This document shows positions 25,683 through 34,543 of a stretch of 64,000 bases of DNA, piece by piece. The DNA comes from JAEXNA01 sp037189585 (GTDB taxonomy: Bacteria; Vulcanimicrobiota; Xenobia; Xenobiales; JADMJV01), in contig JBBCJA010000009.1 in the NCBI GenBank assembly GCA_037189585.1, positions 62,001 through 126,000 of the forward strand, given 5' to 3'. Both the position numbers and the translations under genes were made by a program. Within the stretch, counting starts at the first letter, position 1. Each line of letters opens with the position of its first letter. The notes under the pieces were generated by a model. The model worked only from the letters and a program-made list of their open reading frames with translations, did no database searches and had not been told where the DNA came from.

Positions 25683-27989
25683 ATGAGTTCTGCCCAGTTG
25701 GTAGTGCACGAAGGTATGACCGGCCAGGAGATGCGGGAGTATTACGTCGAGAAGACGCGCCAGAGCCTGCGACAGTGGGAGGCCGACAACTGGGAAATTT
25801 CCAAGAATCCACCTTTTGACTTAGAGAGCGACGCGGCCACCAGTTTCACTATCACCCCCGAGGTGGCCGAGCTGATCGGGCTGCGCAATCAGATTGAAGT
25901 TTTTGCCGAGGAAGCCAAAGTCTCCACCGCCGGCGTTCGTGAGAACCAGAACGTCGTCTGCCCCTGGGACCACCGATTTCGCATCAACGAATACATGTTC
26001 GCTCTGATGGCCGAGGCTCAGACCCGCCTGGTCAAGGAGCTGCAGGCCGAGCGGATCGCCGCTATCCCCCCCCTCGATGTCGACACCATCGCCGAGCGCT
26101 TAGGGATGTCCGTGCAGGTCGTGGAAGAGATCTTCGACCGGCCTCTGACCGAGGTGATCGAGCTCGTTCGTGACGTCCCGGTGCGGGCCGTGGGCGGAGA
26201 GGTTCGTTCCAACACACCTCGTTTCACAGATCTGATGTCCCGCATCTACGCCGCTCACGGACTGCCTGTACTATTGACCGAGGAGCCCCACTGTAAGGAC
26301 TCCTCCAACATCTATCTCTGGAGTTTCTTAGTCTTCGCCCTGGGTCTGTCCGGTGGCGACTACTTTACCTCCAGCCACGGTGCCCCTCAGAAGCAGTCGG
26401 ACAAGATTCTCGCCCCCGATGGCGCGCAGTTCTTGCCCGACAAGTACGCCCGCATCGTGGACCACCTCTTCGCCATTCTGGAGGAAGTCGAGTCGGGCAA
26501 AGGCTTCACCATCAATCTTGCCGCGCGCGACGACAAGAACCTGATCCGCCGACTCTCCTACGACCGCCTGGCCCGTCTCTACGGAGACTACCTGCGCACC
26601 GGTCCGGCCTCCCCCATCGCCCTTTCCAAGATCAAAAAGGCCATCCACTCGGGACTGCGCCTCACCCTCGACTTCTTCGGAGGCTCCGGCTACAAGAGCT
26701 TGCACGCCATCTTCCGCGAGCTCGAGATCGAAGGTGTCTTCCAGGGCGGCTATCTGCGCACCGAGGAAGACCCGTTCTTCCACAACATCGGTTTTCGCGT
26801 GGCCAAGAAAAAAGACGGCTCCGGCCTGGAGGTCGTGCACGATTCGGTGGACGCCTCGGTCCCCACCGTGGTGGAGAGCTGTAACTACGGAGAGCTTCTC
26901 AAGGATGCCCCGGTGGGACGCATGGTTTTCAACGTGGACCCGGACGCCGACCGCTTCGTGGTGGGCCAGGTTTTGCCCAAGGAGGAAGCCCAGGCGCTCG
27001 AGGAGCTGGGGATCGCCTACATCAACGTCGGCACGGAACGAATTTTCGCTATCTTGTCACCCAACCAGTTCTTCCTTCTGTTGGCCGAAAACGACCGCCA
27101 GGTCGCGCTCGAGGACGGGACCTGGAAAGACAGCAACCCGTTCGACATCCACACCTACGTCTCGGCTCTGGCCTGGGACGAGTGGGCTGAATTCCATCGC
27201 ATCCCGGTGGTCCGCGTTCCCGTGGGGTTCAAGGAGATCGCCGCTATCGTGCGCCAGGTCGAAGAGCAGATGCGGGAAGCCGACGGTGGTGAGATCACCG
27301 TGACCGCCGAGGCCGGGCAAGAAGTCACCTTAGGAGCTCGCCCCAAGCTGCACCACGCCGGTGAGGAGTCGGGGGGCAAGATCGGGGGACCGGTCAAGCC
27401 GATCCAGAACGTGCTGGGGCAGCAGATGATCGCGGTGCGTGAGAAGTCCAGCGGCGAGGCTTGCGTTTCCGCTGTGTCTCTGGCCGCCGCGTTGTATCTC
27501 GACGGTGGTGCCGCGAATGCGGAAGCGATGTACCTGCATCGCCTCCTGGCCAAGGTCTTTCAAGAATCAGGCGTCAAGAATCCCATGGAGTACCGGGGCG
27601 ACATCGTGCACTATAACGAGGCCATCTTCGACCCGGCGGAGCTTGCCGCGGCCAAGAAGAAAGGGATCGCTGAACGAGTTGTCTTCAACGCCTACTTCGA
27701 GAATCTGGCGCGAGCGCTGCAAGACGGAACTTCGACCTTAGAGGAGACTCAAGCGACACTGAGTCAGGCCATGCCGGGCCTAGCCGATCTCTGGAGCGCG
27801 CTGGAGTCGATCACGATCTGGTCGGACGGGCTGCAGTTCTGGTTTGTGGAAGGCAATTCCAAGGGGATTCGAGATATCTGCATCCGCCCTTCCGGAACCG
27901 ACGCCAAGACCAAGATCTACTTTGATGGAACTGACAAAGCTTCGATGGTGGAAGTGTTCGAAAACCACCTGCTTGGCTTTCGCCCTTAA
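25683..27989 (+). CDS. Large alpha-D-phosphohexomutase superfamily protein (phosphoglucomutase/phosphomannomutase-like)
   Basis: A 768-residue cytoplasmic enzyme; classical members have 450-580 residues. All four signature loops are visible: the phosphoserine loop TSSHGAPQ (Ser231), the metal loop NVDPDADRF, the sugar-specificity loop HAGEESGGKIGG and the phosphate-binding loop RPSGTDAKTKIYFDG near the C-terminus. It should shift phosphate between C1 and C6 of a hexose phosphate. The extra length lies in a 220-residue N-terminal part and in insertions before the sugar loop. ATG start at 25683 with GAGGAG eight bases upstream. GH1 starts 15 bases after the stop, so they are likely co-transcribed. 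Sugar specificity is not readable. Confidence 0.88.
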   Translation: MSSAQLVVHEGMTGQEMREYYVEKTRQSLRQWEADNWEISKNPPFDLESDAATSFTITPEVAELIGLRNQIEVFAEEAKVSTAGVRENQNVVCPWDHRFRINEYMFALMAEAQTRLVKELQAERIAAIPPLDVDTIAERLGMSVQVVEEIFDRPLTEVIELVRDVPVRAVGGEVRSNTPRFTDLMSRIYAAHGLPVLLTEEPHCKDSSNIYLWSFLVFALGLSGGDYFTSSHGAPQKQSDKILAPDGAQFLPDKYARIVDHLFAILEEVESGKGFTINLAARDDKNLIRRLSYDRLARLYGDYLRTGPASPIALSKIKKAIHSGLRLTLDFFGGSGYKSLHAIFRELEIEGVFQGGYLRTEEDPFFHNIGFRVAKKKDGSGLEVVHDSVDASVPTVVESCNYGELLKDAPVGRMVFNVDPDADRFVVGQVLPKEEAQALEELGIAYINVGTERIFAILSPNQFFLLLAENDRQVALEDGTWKDSNPFDIHTYVSALAWDEWAEFHRIPVVRVPVGFKEIAAIVRQVEEQMREADGGEITVTAEAGQEVTLGARPKLHHAGEESGGKIGGPVKPIQNVLGQQMIAVREKSSGEACVSAVSLAAALYLDGGAANAEAMYLHRLLAKVFQESGVKNPMEYRGDIVHYNEAIFDPAELAAAKKKGIAERVVFNAYFENLARALQDGTSTLEETQATLSQAMPGLADLWSALESITIWSDGLQFWFVEGNSKGIRDICIRPSGTDAKTKIYFDGTDKASMVEVFENHLLGFRP

Positions 27990-28004
27990 AAACACCGGAA
28001 TCTT

Positions 28005-29384
28005 GTGAGATATCCCGACAATTTTCTCTGGGGCGCGGCTACATCTGCTCTCCAGATCGAGGGGGCCGCGTCCAGCGATGGGCGCGGTTGCTCGGTTTGG
28101 GACGACTTCTGCCGGCGTCATCCTGAGCGCATCTTCCAGCGGGCTACTCCCGAAGTCGCCTGCGATCACTACCACCGCTTTCAGGAAGATGTCGACCTAA
28201 TCGCCGACATGGGGCACAACTCCTACCGTTTCTCCATCTCTTGGCCGCGCCTTTTGCCCGAGGGGAGGGGGCGTCTCAATTCGGCCGGCTTGGACTTCTA
28301 TGATCGGCTGCTCGATGCCCTGAAGGCGAAGAACATAACCACTGTGACCACTCTTTATCACTGGGACCTCCCCCTGGCCCTGGGAAGTTGGGAAGACCTA
28401 GCCACAGTAGAGGCCTTCGTTGAGTACGCGCGCCTATGCTTCGAGCGATTCGGCGACCGCGTCGATTATTGGTGCACCCTGAATGAGCCGGGTTGGAGCA
28501 TTCTGAACGGTTACGTCACCGCCTTGCATCCCCCCGCCCGCCAAAATCTCAAGGCGGCCGTGCTTGTGAGTCACCATATGATGATCGCTCATCGCCAAGT
28601 TTGCCGTGAGGCTTCCGGGCAGGTCGGGATCGCTCTCAACCTTTCTCCGGTCTATTCAGCCACGGCACGAGCTGATGACTTGGCCGCTGCTCGCCGGGCA
28701 GATGGTGTGTTAAATCGCTGGTTCGTGGAGGCGGCCGTCCAGGGTCGTTATCCTGAGGATGTAGTCGAGCTGTACGACCGGCTGGGCTATCTCCCTGAGG
28801 GTTATGATCGTCTACCTGAAGCCAGGCTCGATTTTCTCGGCGTCAACTATTACTATCCCCACTACGCTGTGGACGCGCCCATGGGCCCTGGAGCTGTCGG
28901 GTCAGGTAACGATTTTCATCTGAACACCAGCGGCGACAAGGCCGAGGCCTGCCGCTTCACGCTGTCAGGCTGCTTCACTTTCGTGGCCAACCCACGCGGG
29001 CGCTATACCGACTGGGCTTGGGAGATCGACCCCGAGACGCTGGAGCGGCTGCTTTTGGAGCTGAGCCAGAGCTATCCGGGGTTGCCGCTCTTGGTGACGG
29101 AGAACGGCATCGGGTTGCCCGACAGCGCCGGTGACGGGCGGCTCGACGACCATGAGCGCATCGAGTTTGTGGCCGCACACCTCAAGGCCGTGGGCCGCGC
29201 CATGGAGAGGGGCGCCGATGTACGAGGCTACTTTATGTGGTCGCTGATGGACAATTTTTCCTGGGTCAACGGCTACAAGAAGCGCTACGGTTTTTTACAC
29301 ATCGATCCCCAGACTCTACGGCGCACTCCTCGGGCTAGCGCCCGCTGGTTCGCCGGTGTGGCGGCTCGCGGTGAACTAGACTGA
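28005..29384 (+). CDS. GH1 family beta-glucosidase
   Basis: A 459-residue retaining glycosidase of family 1. The N-terminal signature FLWGAATSALQIEG, the acid/base Glu161 in TLNEPGW and the nucleophile Glu366 in LLVTENGIG are all present, as are HWDLP and FMWSLMDNFSWVNGY for aglycone and sugar binding. No signal peptide, so it acts on imported beta-glucosides in the cytoplasm. The SWVNGYKKRYG loop (rather than the Ser/Lys/Tyr phosphate site) favours unphosphorylated substrates over 6-phospho-sugars. Start is GTG at 28005, 15 bases after the phosphohexomutase stop. The 3' end overlaps a small minus-strand ORF by nine bases. Confidence 0.95.
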   Translation: MRYPDNFLWGAATSALQIEGAASSDGRGCSVWDDFCRRHPERIFQRATPEVACDHYHRFQEDVDLIADMGHNSYRFSISWPRLLPEGRGRLNSAGLDFYDRLLDALKAKNITTVTTLYHWDLPLALGSWEDLATVEAFVEYARLCFERFGDRVDYWCTLNEPGWSILNGYVTALHPPARQNLKAAVLVSHHMMIAHRQVCREASGQVGIALNLSPVYSATARADDLAAARRADGVLNRWFVEAAVQGRYPEDVVELYDRLGYLPEGYDRLPEARLDFLGVNYYYPHYAVDAPMGPGAVGSGNDFHLNTSGDKAEACRFTLSGCFTFVANPRGRYTDWAWEIDPETLERLLLELSQSYPGLPLLVTENGIGLPDSAGDGRLDDHERIEFVAAHLKAVGRAMERGADVRGYFMWSLMDNFSWVNGYKKRYGFLHIDPQTLRRTPRASARWFAGVAARGELD

Positions 29385-29543
29385 AGGCTCCTCATTACCG
29401 AGTTCTCGCGCGATGGTCAATAGGGCGTCGCGAGTGGCGCTGTAGTGCGCCATCCAGCTCGAAACTTCATCGCCGCGACAAGCGCGGGGTGATACAAGAT
29501 AAAGCGAATTCCAAGTCGTCAACATTTTACGGGTTCCTCTCAT
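29376..29543 (-). CDS. Small protein of 55 aa, unrecognised
   Basis: A short ATG-initiated frame in an otherwise gene-free gap. It encodes 55 residues with protein-like composition, including SLYLVSPRACRGDEVSSW and a helical ATRDALLTIARELGNEE end. No membrane segment or known domain is apparent. Its last codons overlap the 3' end of the convergent GH1 gene by nine bases. A 16-base palindrome lies immediately upstream of the ATG. The ribosome-binding site (GGGAAC) is weak. It could be a regulator-controlled small protein or a gene fragment; I judge translation more likely than not, on composition alone. Confidence 0.45.
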   Translation of the reverse strand: MRGTRKMLTTWNSLYLVSPRACRGDEVSSWMAHYSATRDALLTIARELGNEEPSV

Positions 29544-29544
29544 T

Positions 29545-29560
29545 TATGTTCCCGAACATA
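29545..29560. promoter_or_regulatory. 16-bp palindrome upstream of the 55-aa ORF
   Basis: TATGTTCCCGAACATA consists of perfect 7-base arms around CC. It sits two bases upstream of the ATG of the minus-strand small ORF, where a bound repressor would block translation start or transcription. The GTTC/GAAC halves are in the opposite order to the usual LexA box, so I do not call LexA. Confidence 0.4.
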
Positions 29561-29620
29561 GCGATGTGGATAGACTACCCGTGCCTCCTCAAAGACTCCT
29601 TAAAGACTCAATCAAACAAT

Positions 29621-30790
29621 TCAATAAATTTCGATATTTTGTAAAATTTCCACCGCGTCCTTCAATCGCTCCAAGGGGATGGCTGTGAAGCATAAACGTA
29701 GACAGTCAGCATGCAATCCACCAAAAGCCTCGCCGGGAGCTGAGGATACACCCCGCTCGAGCCAGGAGTGGAGAGTTCGCCAGGAAGCCTCGCGGCTACC
29801 GCAAGAGATGAAGAGATAGGCGCCAGCGGGCGGTTTCACAGTATTGGGAAAGGCCTGATGTAGCAGGTCCCGCGCTTTTTGATAAGCGGCGCGTTGCTCG
29901 TCTAGAAAGCCGAGATATTCCTCTCGAGGAGCCCGTAGCGCGGCTAGAACCGCCTCCTGGGCCAGATCGCTCAAGTTGTAGATCTGATGATTGCAGACTC
30001 GTCGCATGACCTGCATCAGTGCGGGGGGCGCCGCGATGTATCCGACCCGGAGCCCCGCCATCCCGAAGCTCTTACTCAAAGTGTAAACGGAGATGACGCA
30101 CGGATTCTCCAGGTCGTTATCGAGGCTACCGATGGAAAGGCTCTCGTTGCCGTCGAAAATGATATGCTCGTAGGCTTCATCGCTCCACAACAAAAGTTTA
30201 CGATCCTGAGCGAACCTATGGAGAGATTCCGCCTCGACACGACTGAGCAGACGCCCGTCGGGATTGTTGGGGTTGGCGAAGTAGATCGCCTTGGTCCTGG
30301 GTCCCACCAGCGGCCCCAAAACTCCCTGAGGGTCGTGGACGGCTTGCTTGAAGTCGACGTCGACCACGACCCCACCGACGGTAGCCACGATTCCGCGGAT
30401 TAGTGGCCAATGGGGACACAACACGATGACTTCGTCACCGGGATCAAGGCATGCTTGTGCCACCGTGGCCAAAGCCTGGGTGGCTCCGCAAGTCACCTGA
30501 AGGCCTTCCGGGCCAAGCTTGACACCGTTATCCAACCACAGCTTCTCCGACAACGCCTCCAACAGTTCGGGGCGGCCAAAAGGGTGGGTATAAGCGAAAT
30601 AACGAGTGCTCTCGGTAGCGGCCGCCTCGGCCAGGGCGCGGCGGGCCCGCTCGGGCGGAAGCCGGTAGGTGTCACCGATATGAAGGGGAAGACAGCGGTC
30701 CCCCAATTCCTGGAGCTTCGGGGTTAATTCCGCGAAGACCGAGGGGCGAAGGGTCAGGGCGCTCTGGGAAAGAAAAGCTGAATCCACCAT
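29621..30790 (-). CDS. Class I/II pyridoxal-phosphate aminotransferase
   Basis: About 389 residues, fold-type I. Landmarks are the PLP phosphate region CGATQALATVAQACLDPGDEVI, the NPNNPDGRLLS loop that binds the cofactor ring, WSDEAYEHIIFD with the conserved Asp and Tyr, the Schiff-base Lys in YTLSKSFGMAGLRVGY, and a C-terminal RLCFTA with the carboxylate-binding Arg. It resembles aspartate- or alanine-type aminotransferases; the amino donor cannot be assigned. Two in-frame ATG starts exist: 30790, whose codon overlaps the ATG of trhO on the other strand, and 30808, which would overlap trhO by 20 bases. I prefer 30790. Confidence 0.9.
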   Translation of the reverse strand: MVDSAFLSQSALTLRPSVFAELTPKLQELGDRCLPLHIGDTYRLPPERARRALAEAAATESTRYFAYTHPFGRPELLEALSEKLWLDNGVKLGPEGLQVTCGATQALATVAQACLDPGDEVIVLCPHWPLIRGIVATVGGVVVDVDFKQAVHDPQGVLGPLVGPRTKAIYFANPNNPDGRLLSRVEAESLHRFAQDRKLLLWSDEAYEHIIFDGNESLSIGSLDNDLENPCVISVYTLSKSFGMAGLRVGYIAAPPALMQVMRRVCNHQIYNLSDLAQEAVLAALRAPREEYLGFLDEQRAAYQKARDLLHQAFPNTVKPPAGAYLFISCGSREASWRTLHSWLERGVSSAPGEAFGGLHADCLRLCFTAIPLERLKDAVEILQNIEIY

Positions 30791-31661
30791 GGAGAAAGTC
30801 GTTCCCATAGCCGGAAAGGAGATCCTTGTTCGGGCCTTCTACCGCTTCGCTCCGCTCGAAGCCGACCGGGTGGAAGCGTTGCGTTCGAGACTCGAAAAGC
30901 TCGGTCACGAGCAAGGACTAGGCGGCTCCATCCTCCTATCCACCGAGGGATGCAACGGTACTATCGCGGGCATTCCCGAGGGCATAGAAGCCGCTTTCGA
31001 ACTCCTGCGCAGCGAATATTCCGAGCTGAAAGGCCAGGACAGCTGGACCTCGGCAATCCCTTTTGGTCGCTGGAAAGTTCTGCTCAAAGAGCAGATCGTG
31101 GCGGCCCGAGACCTGGCTATTTCACCTAGGGAGAACTATCAAGGCCAGCTGGACCCCGACGCCTGGGACGAAGCGTGCGCGATGGCGCGACGTGGTGAGG
31201 CCCAGATGATCGACGTGCGCAATCACTACGAGGTCGCTATCGGGACCTTTCCCGAAGCCATCGACCCTGGGACGGCCACTTTCAAGGAATTCTCCGACTA
31301 TCTCGATCGGGAGGTCGGTCACAGCTTGGACCCCGAGAAGCCCACCGCCATCTTCTGCACGGGAGGCATCCGCTGCGAGAAGGCTCGTCTTGACCTCGAG
31401 CGGCGAGGATTTCAAAATGTCCTGCAATTGCACGGAGGGATCCTAGGCTATCTCAAAGCAAAACCGAAAGGTGTTTTCCAGGGAGAGTGCTTTGTTTTTG
31501 ACGAACGGGTAGCCCTGGATGCCAATCTGGAGCCAAGCCAGATCCATGAGCGATGCCCAGGGTGTGGCGACCCCTGGCCCCGGGGGGAAAGCCACGATTG
31601 TCGACCCAAAGCGGTAAACTCGCGAAATGTCGCGACACAGAAGGTGAGTCCAGATGAGTGA
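30789..31661 (+). CDS. trhO: tRNA uridine(34) hydroxylase, rhodanese family
   Basis: A 290-residue YceA/TrhO protein that hydroxylates wobble U34 of tRNA with O2, an early step to 5-(carboxy)methoxyuridine. The N-terminal acylphosphatase-like domain has LLSTEGCNGTIAG; the rhodanese domain (~125-225) has MIDVRNHYEVAIGTF and the active loop FCTGGIRCEKA with Cys190. The C-terminal part keeps the cysteine pair HERCPGCGDPW. The ATG (30789) overlaps the start codon of the divergent aminotransferase. The stop overlaps the PilZ gene start by eight bases, so these two are translationally coupled. Confidence 0.93.
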   Translation: MEKVVPIAGKEILVRAFYRFAPLEADRVEALRSRLEKLGHEQGLGGSILLSTEGCNGTIAGIPEGIEAAFELLRSEYSELKGQDSWTSAIPFGRWKVLLKEQIVAARDLAISPRENYQGQLDPDAWDEACAMARRGEAQMIDVRNHYEVAIGTFPEAIDPGTATFKEFSDYLDREVGHSLDPEKPTAIFCTGGIRCEKARLDLERRGFQNVLQLHGGILGYLKAKPKGVFQGECFVFDERVALDANLEPSQIHERCPGCGDPWPRGESHDCRPKAVNSRNVATQKVSPDE

Positions 31662-32427
31662 TTCGAGCGCGGATACGGTAAGCACCGGCGGTCCGAAGGG
31701 ACCTTTCGGTCGATTGATGAGCAGTCTTAAGGCTTTAGTCGAGCCGGAGCTTCCCCTAGAGGACCGCAGGCTGTCCGGTCGCCTGGAGACCTCTTTAGAA
31801 GTTGAATACATCACCGAACAGAAGATTTCGGGACGAGGTTTGGTTCTAGATGTCTCTCGTCGTGGATTGCGCCTGCGCACCGACCTGCCGCTTTCCAAAG
31901 GCACCTCGATCGCCATCAACGCCCCGGAAGCTTTGCAAGCCTATTTCTCGCCCATGCTGGCTCAGGTGATGTGGACAAGCCGTCTCAGCGACGACTATGT
32001 CTACGGGCTACTCCTACCGCCAGGATTAGAATTCGAAGAGAGCTGGGTGGCCGCAGTGATGAAACAGCTCGGCTATGAGATCTCGAGTTTTCAACGCCGA
32101 AAGTACGTTCGGGCCGACAGCGAACTTCCCGGAACGCTCCTGCTCGACGCTCAACCGCCGCTATCCGTGATGGTTCTCAACCTGAGCATGGGTGGAGCGA
32201 TGCTCAGCTCCGAGGTGGTTGTGGAATCGGAAACTCCCTTCCGGCTTCAACTCGGGCCCCACGCGGATCTTCCGGAGCTCGAGGTGTCGGGCGTCATCCT
32301 GCGCAACACCCCTGGAGAGGAAGAGGGGCAACACATCCACTCCACTCGTTTCGGACCGTTGGAGAAAAGACGTCATAGCCTTCTTAAGGAGTACATTATG
32401 AATCTCCTGGAAAAAGGGGTCCGCTAG
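31654..32427 (+). CDS. Double PilZ-domain protein
   Basis: A 257-residue cytoplasmic protein with two PilZ domains. Domain one (~38-135) has RRLSGR and DVSRRG; domain two (~145-250) has RRKYVR and NLSMGG. Both therefore carry complete RxxxR and (D/N)xSxxG c-di-GMP-binding motifs, unlike the relative at 4097 whose second motif is altered. The N-terminal 35 residues are a flexible leader. The gene overlaps trhO by eight bases and precedes an exported propeller gene by about 20 bases. It probably reads c-di-GMP to regulate an envelope or motility process. Confidence 0.85.
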   Translation: MSDSSADTVSTGGPKGPFGRLMSSLKALVEPELPLEDRRLSGRLETSLEVEYITEQKISGRGLVLDVSRRGLRLRTDLPLSKGTSIAINAPEALQAYFSPMLAQVMWTSRLSDDYVYGLLLPPGLEFEESWVAAVMKQLGYEISSFQRRKYVRADSELPGTLLLDAQPPLSVMVLNLSMGGAMLSSEVVVESETPFRLQLGPHADLPELEVSGVILRNTPGEEEGQHIHSTRFGPLEKRRHSLLKEYIMNLLEKGVR

Positions 32428-32448
32428 TCCCGCCGAGTAGTGCGGGGG

Positions 32449-33630
32449 ATGAGAAAGCATCGCCCCTTCCGCAGAGCCGCTTTGACATTCGGCCTTTTTT
32501 GCGCAACCTTTCTGTGCGGATCGAGACCGGTTATCGCCGATGAGCAGCCGGCGTCGACCTGGCAGGAGTTGCCACGTCCGGCCGTGGGGAAGGGCTTGAT
32601 GATGGAGCCTCGCCTTCTAGGCTTCGGTTCTCGCGTGCACCTGGTCTGGGTCGGCACGACCGAGCAGATCTCCAAACCCGAGGTGTTTCACACCAGCATC
32701 TCGGGCGGGTCCACCGAGTGGTCTAATCCCCGCGCCCCCTTCTTCGGCGCCAACAAGAGCCGTGTCCGCCGGGTGGGCCTCGGACGAAGTCGAAATCTTC
32801 TGGGGCTGGTTTTCCAACGAACCCTGACCCAAGGCAACGACGCCTACAGCGTGATGATGAGTTTTTCCGGAGACCACGGGTGGAGCTGGGGGAACCCGAT
32901 CGAGCTCGACAGCTTTGTCTCCGATGTCTCCGGCGGGACGACGGTCGCCATTGAAGGGCGAGAAGCCCCCAATCGCACGGAGTTCACCGTGGCCTGGTCT
33001 CGCGACTTCGGAAACGTTCGGGTAGCCAACATGGACATCAAGTCTAGCCTTCGCCCTGAGGGAACGGTCGTGGGCCAGCACGTCAGCGGCGCGATGAAAG
33101 CCGATGTCGCCTCGCTAGGTAAAGACGGATTCGCGGTGGTCTACAACAACGGAGTCGGACTCGCCACCGCTCATGCGCGAGCCCTGGTCGGAAAAGTCGA
33201 CGAGGCCGTGATGTTTCTCAAGGGTCGCTACGGACTAGCCTTCACCGTGGCCTCGCGCCCCTACGGGCCATCCCGCATGGCGATAGGCGTCGGTACTATG
33301 ATCGAGGCCTTCACCTCCAACGGAACGTCCTGGAAAAACGACAGTCAAAGTGGCGCTCTTCCCTTTCATGCCGACGGGGCTGAGGCCGAAAGCGACATGG
33401 ACGACGACCAGGACCTTCACGTCGCCTTTCTTGTCCCTAAGGGAGACGTCTACGAACTCTGGTATGTCGGCCAGGACCAGAGAAAATGGGGGAAAGCCGA
33501 ACTTGTGACGACCTTTAAAGGCGATAAGGACATGCGAGGATTCGACATCGGAGTCACCGACGACTACATCTTCCTAGCCGCCTCCCAAGGGTTTGAAGCT
33601 CAGTACTTCCGCAAGAAACACAAAAAGTAG
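32449..33630 (+). CDS. Exported sialidase-like (BNR-type) beta-propeller protein
   Basis: About 393 residues with a signal peptide (basic lead then AALTFGLFCATFLCG). Repeated strands with S-x-D-x-G-x-x-W-like elements (FSGDHGWSWGNPIELDS, and weaker TSISGGSTEWSNP, DQRKWGKAELVTT) are the Asp-box signature of sialidase-type propellers. Catalytic Arg/Glu/Tyr of sialidases are not evident, so a binding role is likely. The start is either GTG 32440 or ATG 32449; both keep the signal peptide. It follows the PilZ gene closely and may belong to the trhO-PilZ transcript. It converges with the GDPD gene. Confidence 0.68.
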   Translation: MRKHRPFRRAALTFGLFCATFLCGSRPVIADEQPASTWQELPRPAVGKGLMMEPRLLGFGSRVHLVWVGTTEQISKPEVFHTSISGGSTEWSNPRAPFFGANKSRVRRVGLGRSRNLLGLVFQRTLTQGNDAYSVMMSFSGDHGWSWGNPIELDSFVSDVSGGTTVAIEGREAPNRTEFTVAWSRDFGNVRVANMDIKSSLRPEGTVVGQHVSGAMKADVASLGKDGFAVVYNNGVGLATAHARALVGKVDEAVMFLKGRYGLAFTVASRPYGPSRMAIGVGTMIEAFTSNGTSWKNDSQSGALPFHADGAEAESDMDDDQDLHVAFLVPKGDVYELWYVGQDQRKWGKAELVTTFKGDKDMRGFDIGVTDDYIFLAASQGFEAQYFRKKHKK

Positions 33631-33649
33631 CGAGCGCGCTCCCGGTAGC

Positions 33650-34543
33650 TTACTTTTTCACGAACTGGTGAGGCTTGTTGGTGATGAGACCGTCCACCCC
33701 GTTAGCCCGAACATAGGCGGCCACCAACGGTTTGTCCACCGTATAGGGGACGACGTTTTTCTCCTTACTGTGGGCTGTGGAAACAACACCTTTCGTGGCC
33801 ATGGCCCAGTTTGGCATGACGCTGTCGGCGGTGGTTGTGGAGGTGAGCTTCTTAGCCTTCTGAACACCGATGGCACGACCCGAAAGACCTCCAACCACCA
33901 ATCCCGCTAAGCCAGCCGCCGCGGTCAGCACCGGATTCCCCTGGGAGGCGAGGCCGCCTACCAAGCCCGCGGTAATTCCCCCGATAGCCGCGCCGACTCC
34001 AGACTTGATATGGGTGGAAGTCGCGGCGATCAAAACCCCCGTGTCGAGGTCGGGGGCCTGTGCCTCCACTCGCTCGACAAAACCCTTGTTGAAGGACATC
34101 ACCGTCACCTGATCGGAAACGCCCTTGTCTCGAATGATCTCCACAAGCTCCGCGCCGGAGCTCTTGGCCGCTGTCTCCCGTTTGACTTCCACCACGACGT
34201 GAATCTTGTCCTTAGCCCAATCCAGGACCTCACCCAACTCGGGAGGGCGCTCACCGACGAACTTCGGGTCAAACCAGGATCCCGCGTCAAGCTTCTGAGC
34301 CTCCTCCAGGGTCAGGTCCGCGACAAGGCCCGTGCCGTTGGTGGTGCGGTCGACGGTATCGTCGTGCATGACCAGGAACTTGCCGTCTTTGGTTGTGAGT
34401 ACATCCAACTCGATCGCGTCAGCCCCGTCGGCATGAGCCTGCTTGAAGGCGGCCATCGTATTCTCGGGCGCCCGGGCGGACGCCCCACGGTGCCCCACGA
34501 TGCCGTGAAGCGAGTTCCCGTTCTTCGAATTTTGGATGAGCAT
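33650..34543 (-). CDS. Glycerophosphodiester phosphodiesterase with a Gly/Ala-rich insertion
   Basis: A 297-residue GDPD-family TIM barrel that hydrolyses glycerophosphodiesters to glycerol-3-phosphate and an alcohol, using a metal. Catalytic elements are HRG (His18), PEN (Glu27), ELDV (Glu45/Asp47), MHDD (His60) and VEVK (Glu119, Lys121); the last strand has GVDGLITNKP. Between strands 6 and 7, residues ~180-232 are an inserted hairpin of Gly/Ala/Val (GAAIGGITAGLVGGLAS ... AAAGLAGLVVGGLSG) with GxxxG-type spacing that could pack in a membrane. There is no signal peptide. The core residues are intact, so activity is likely. Confidence 0.9.
   Translation of the reverse strand: MLIQNSKNGNSLHGIVGHRGASARAPENTMAAFKQAHADGADAIELDVLTTKDGKFLVMHDDTVDRTTNGTGLVADLTLEEAQKLDAGSWFDPKFVGERPPELGEVLDWAKDKIHVVVEVKRETAAKSSGAELVEIIRDKGVSDQVTVMSFNKGFVERVEAQAPDLDTGVLIAATSTHIKSGVGAAIGGITAGLVGGLASQGNPVLTAAAGLAGLVVGGLSGRAIGVQKAKKLTSTTTADSVMPNWAMATKGVVSTAHSKEKNVVPYTVDKPLVAAYVRANGVDGLITNKPHQFVKK

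Noticed and set aside
29545..29560. LexA/SOS box
   Set aside because: The halves are GTTC...GAAC rather than GAAC...GTTC and no SOS gene is near; kept only as an unspecified palindrome.
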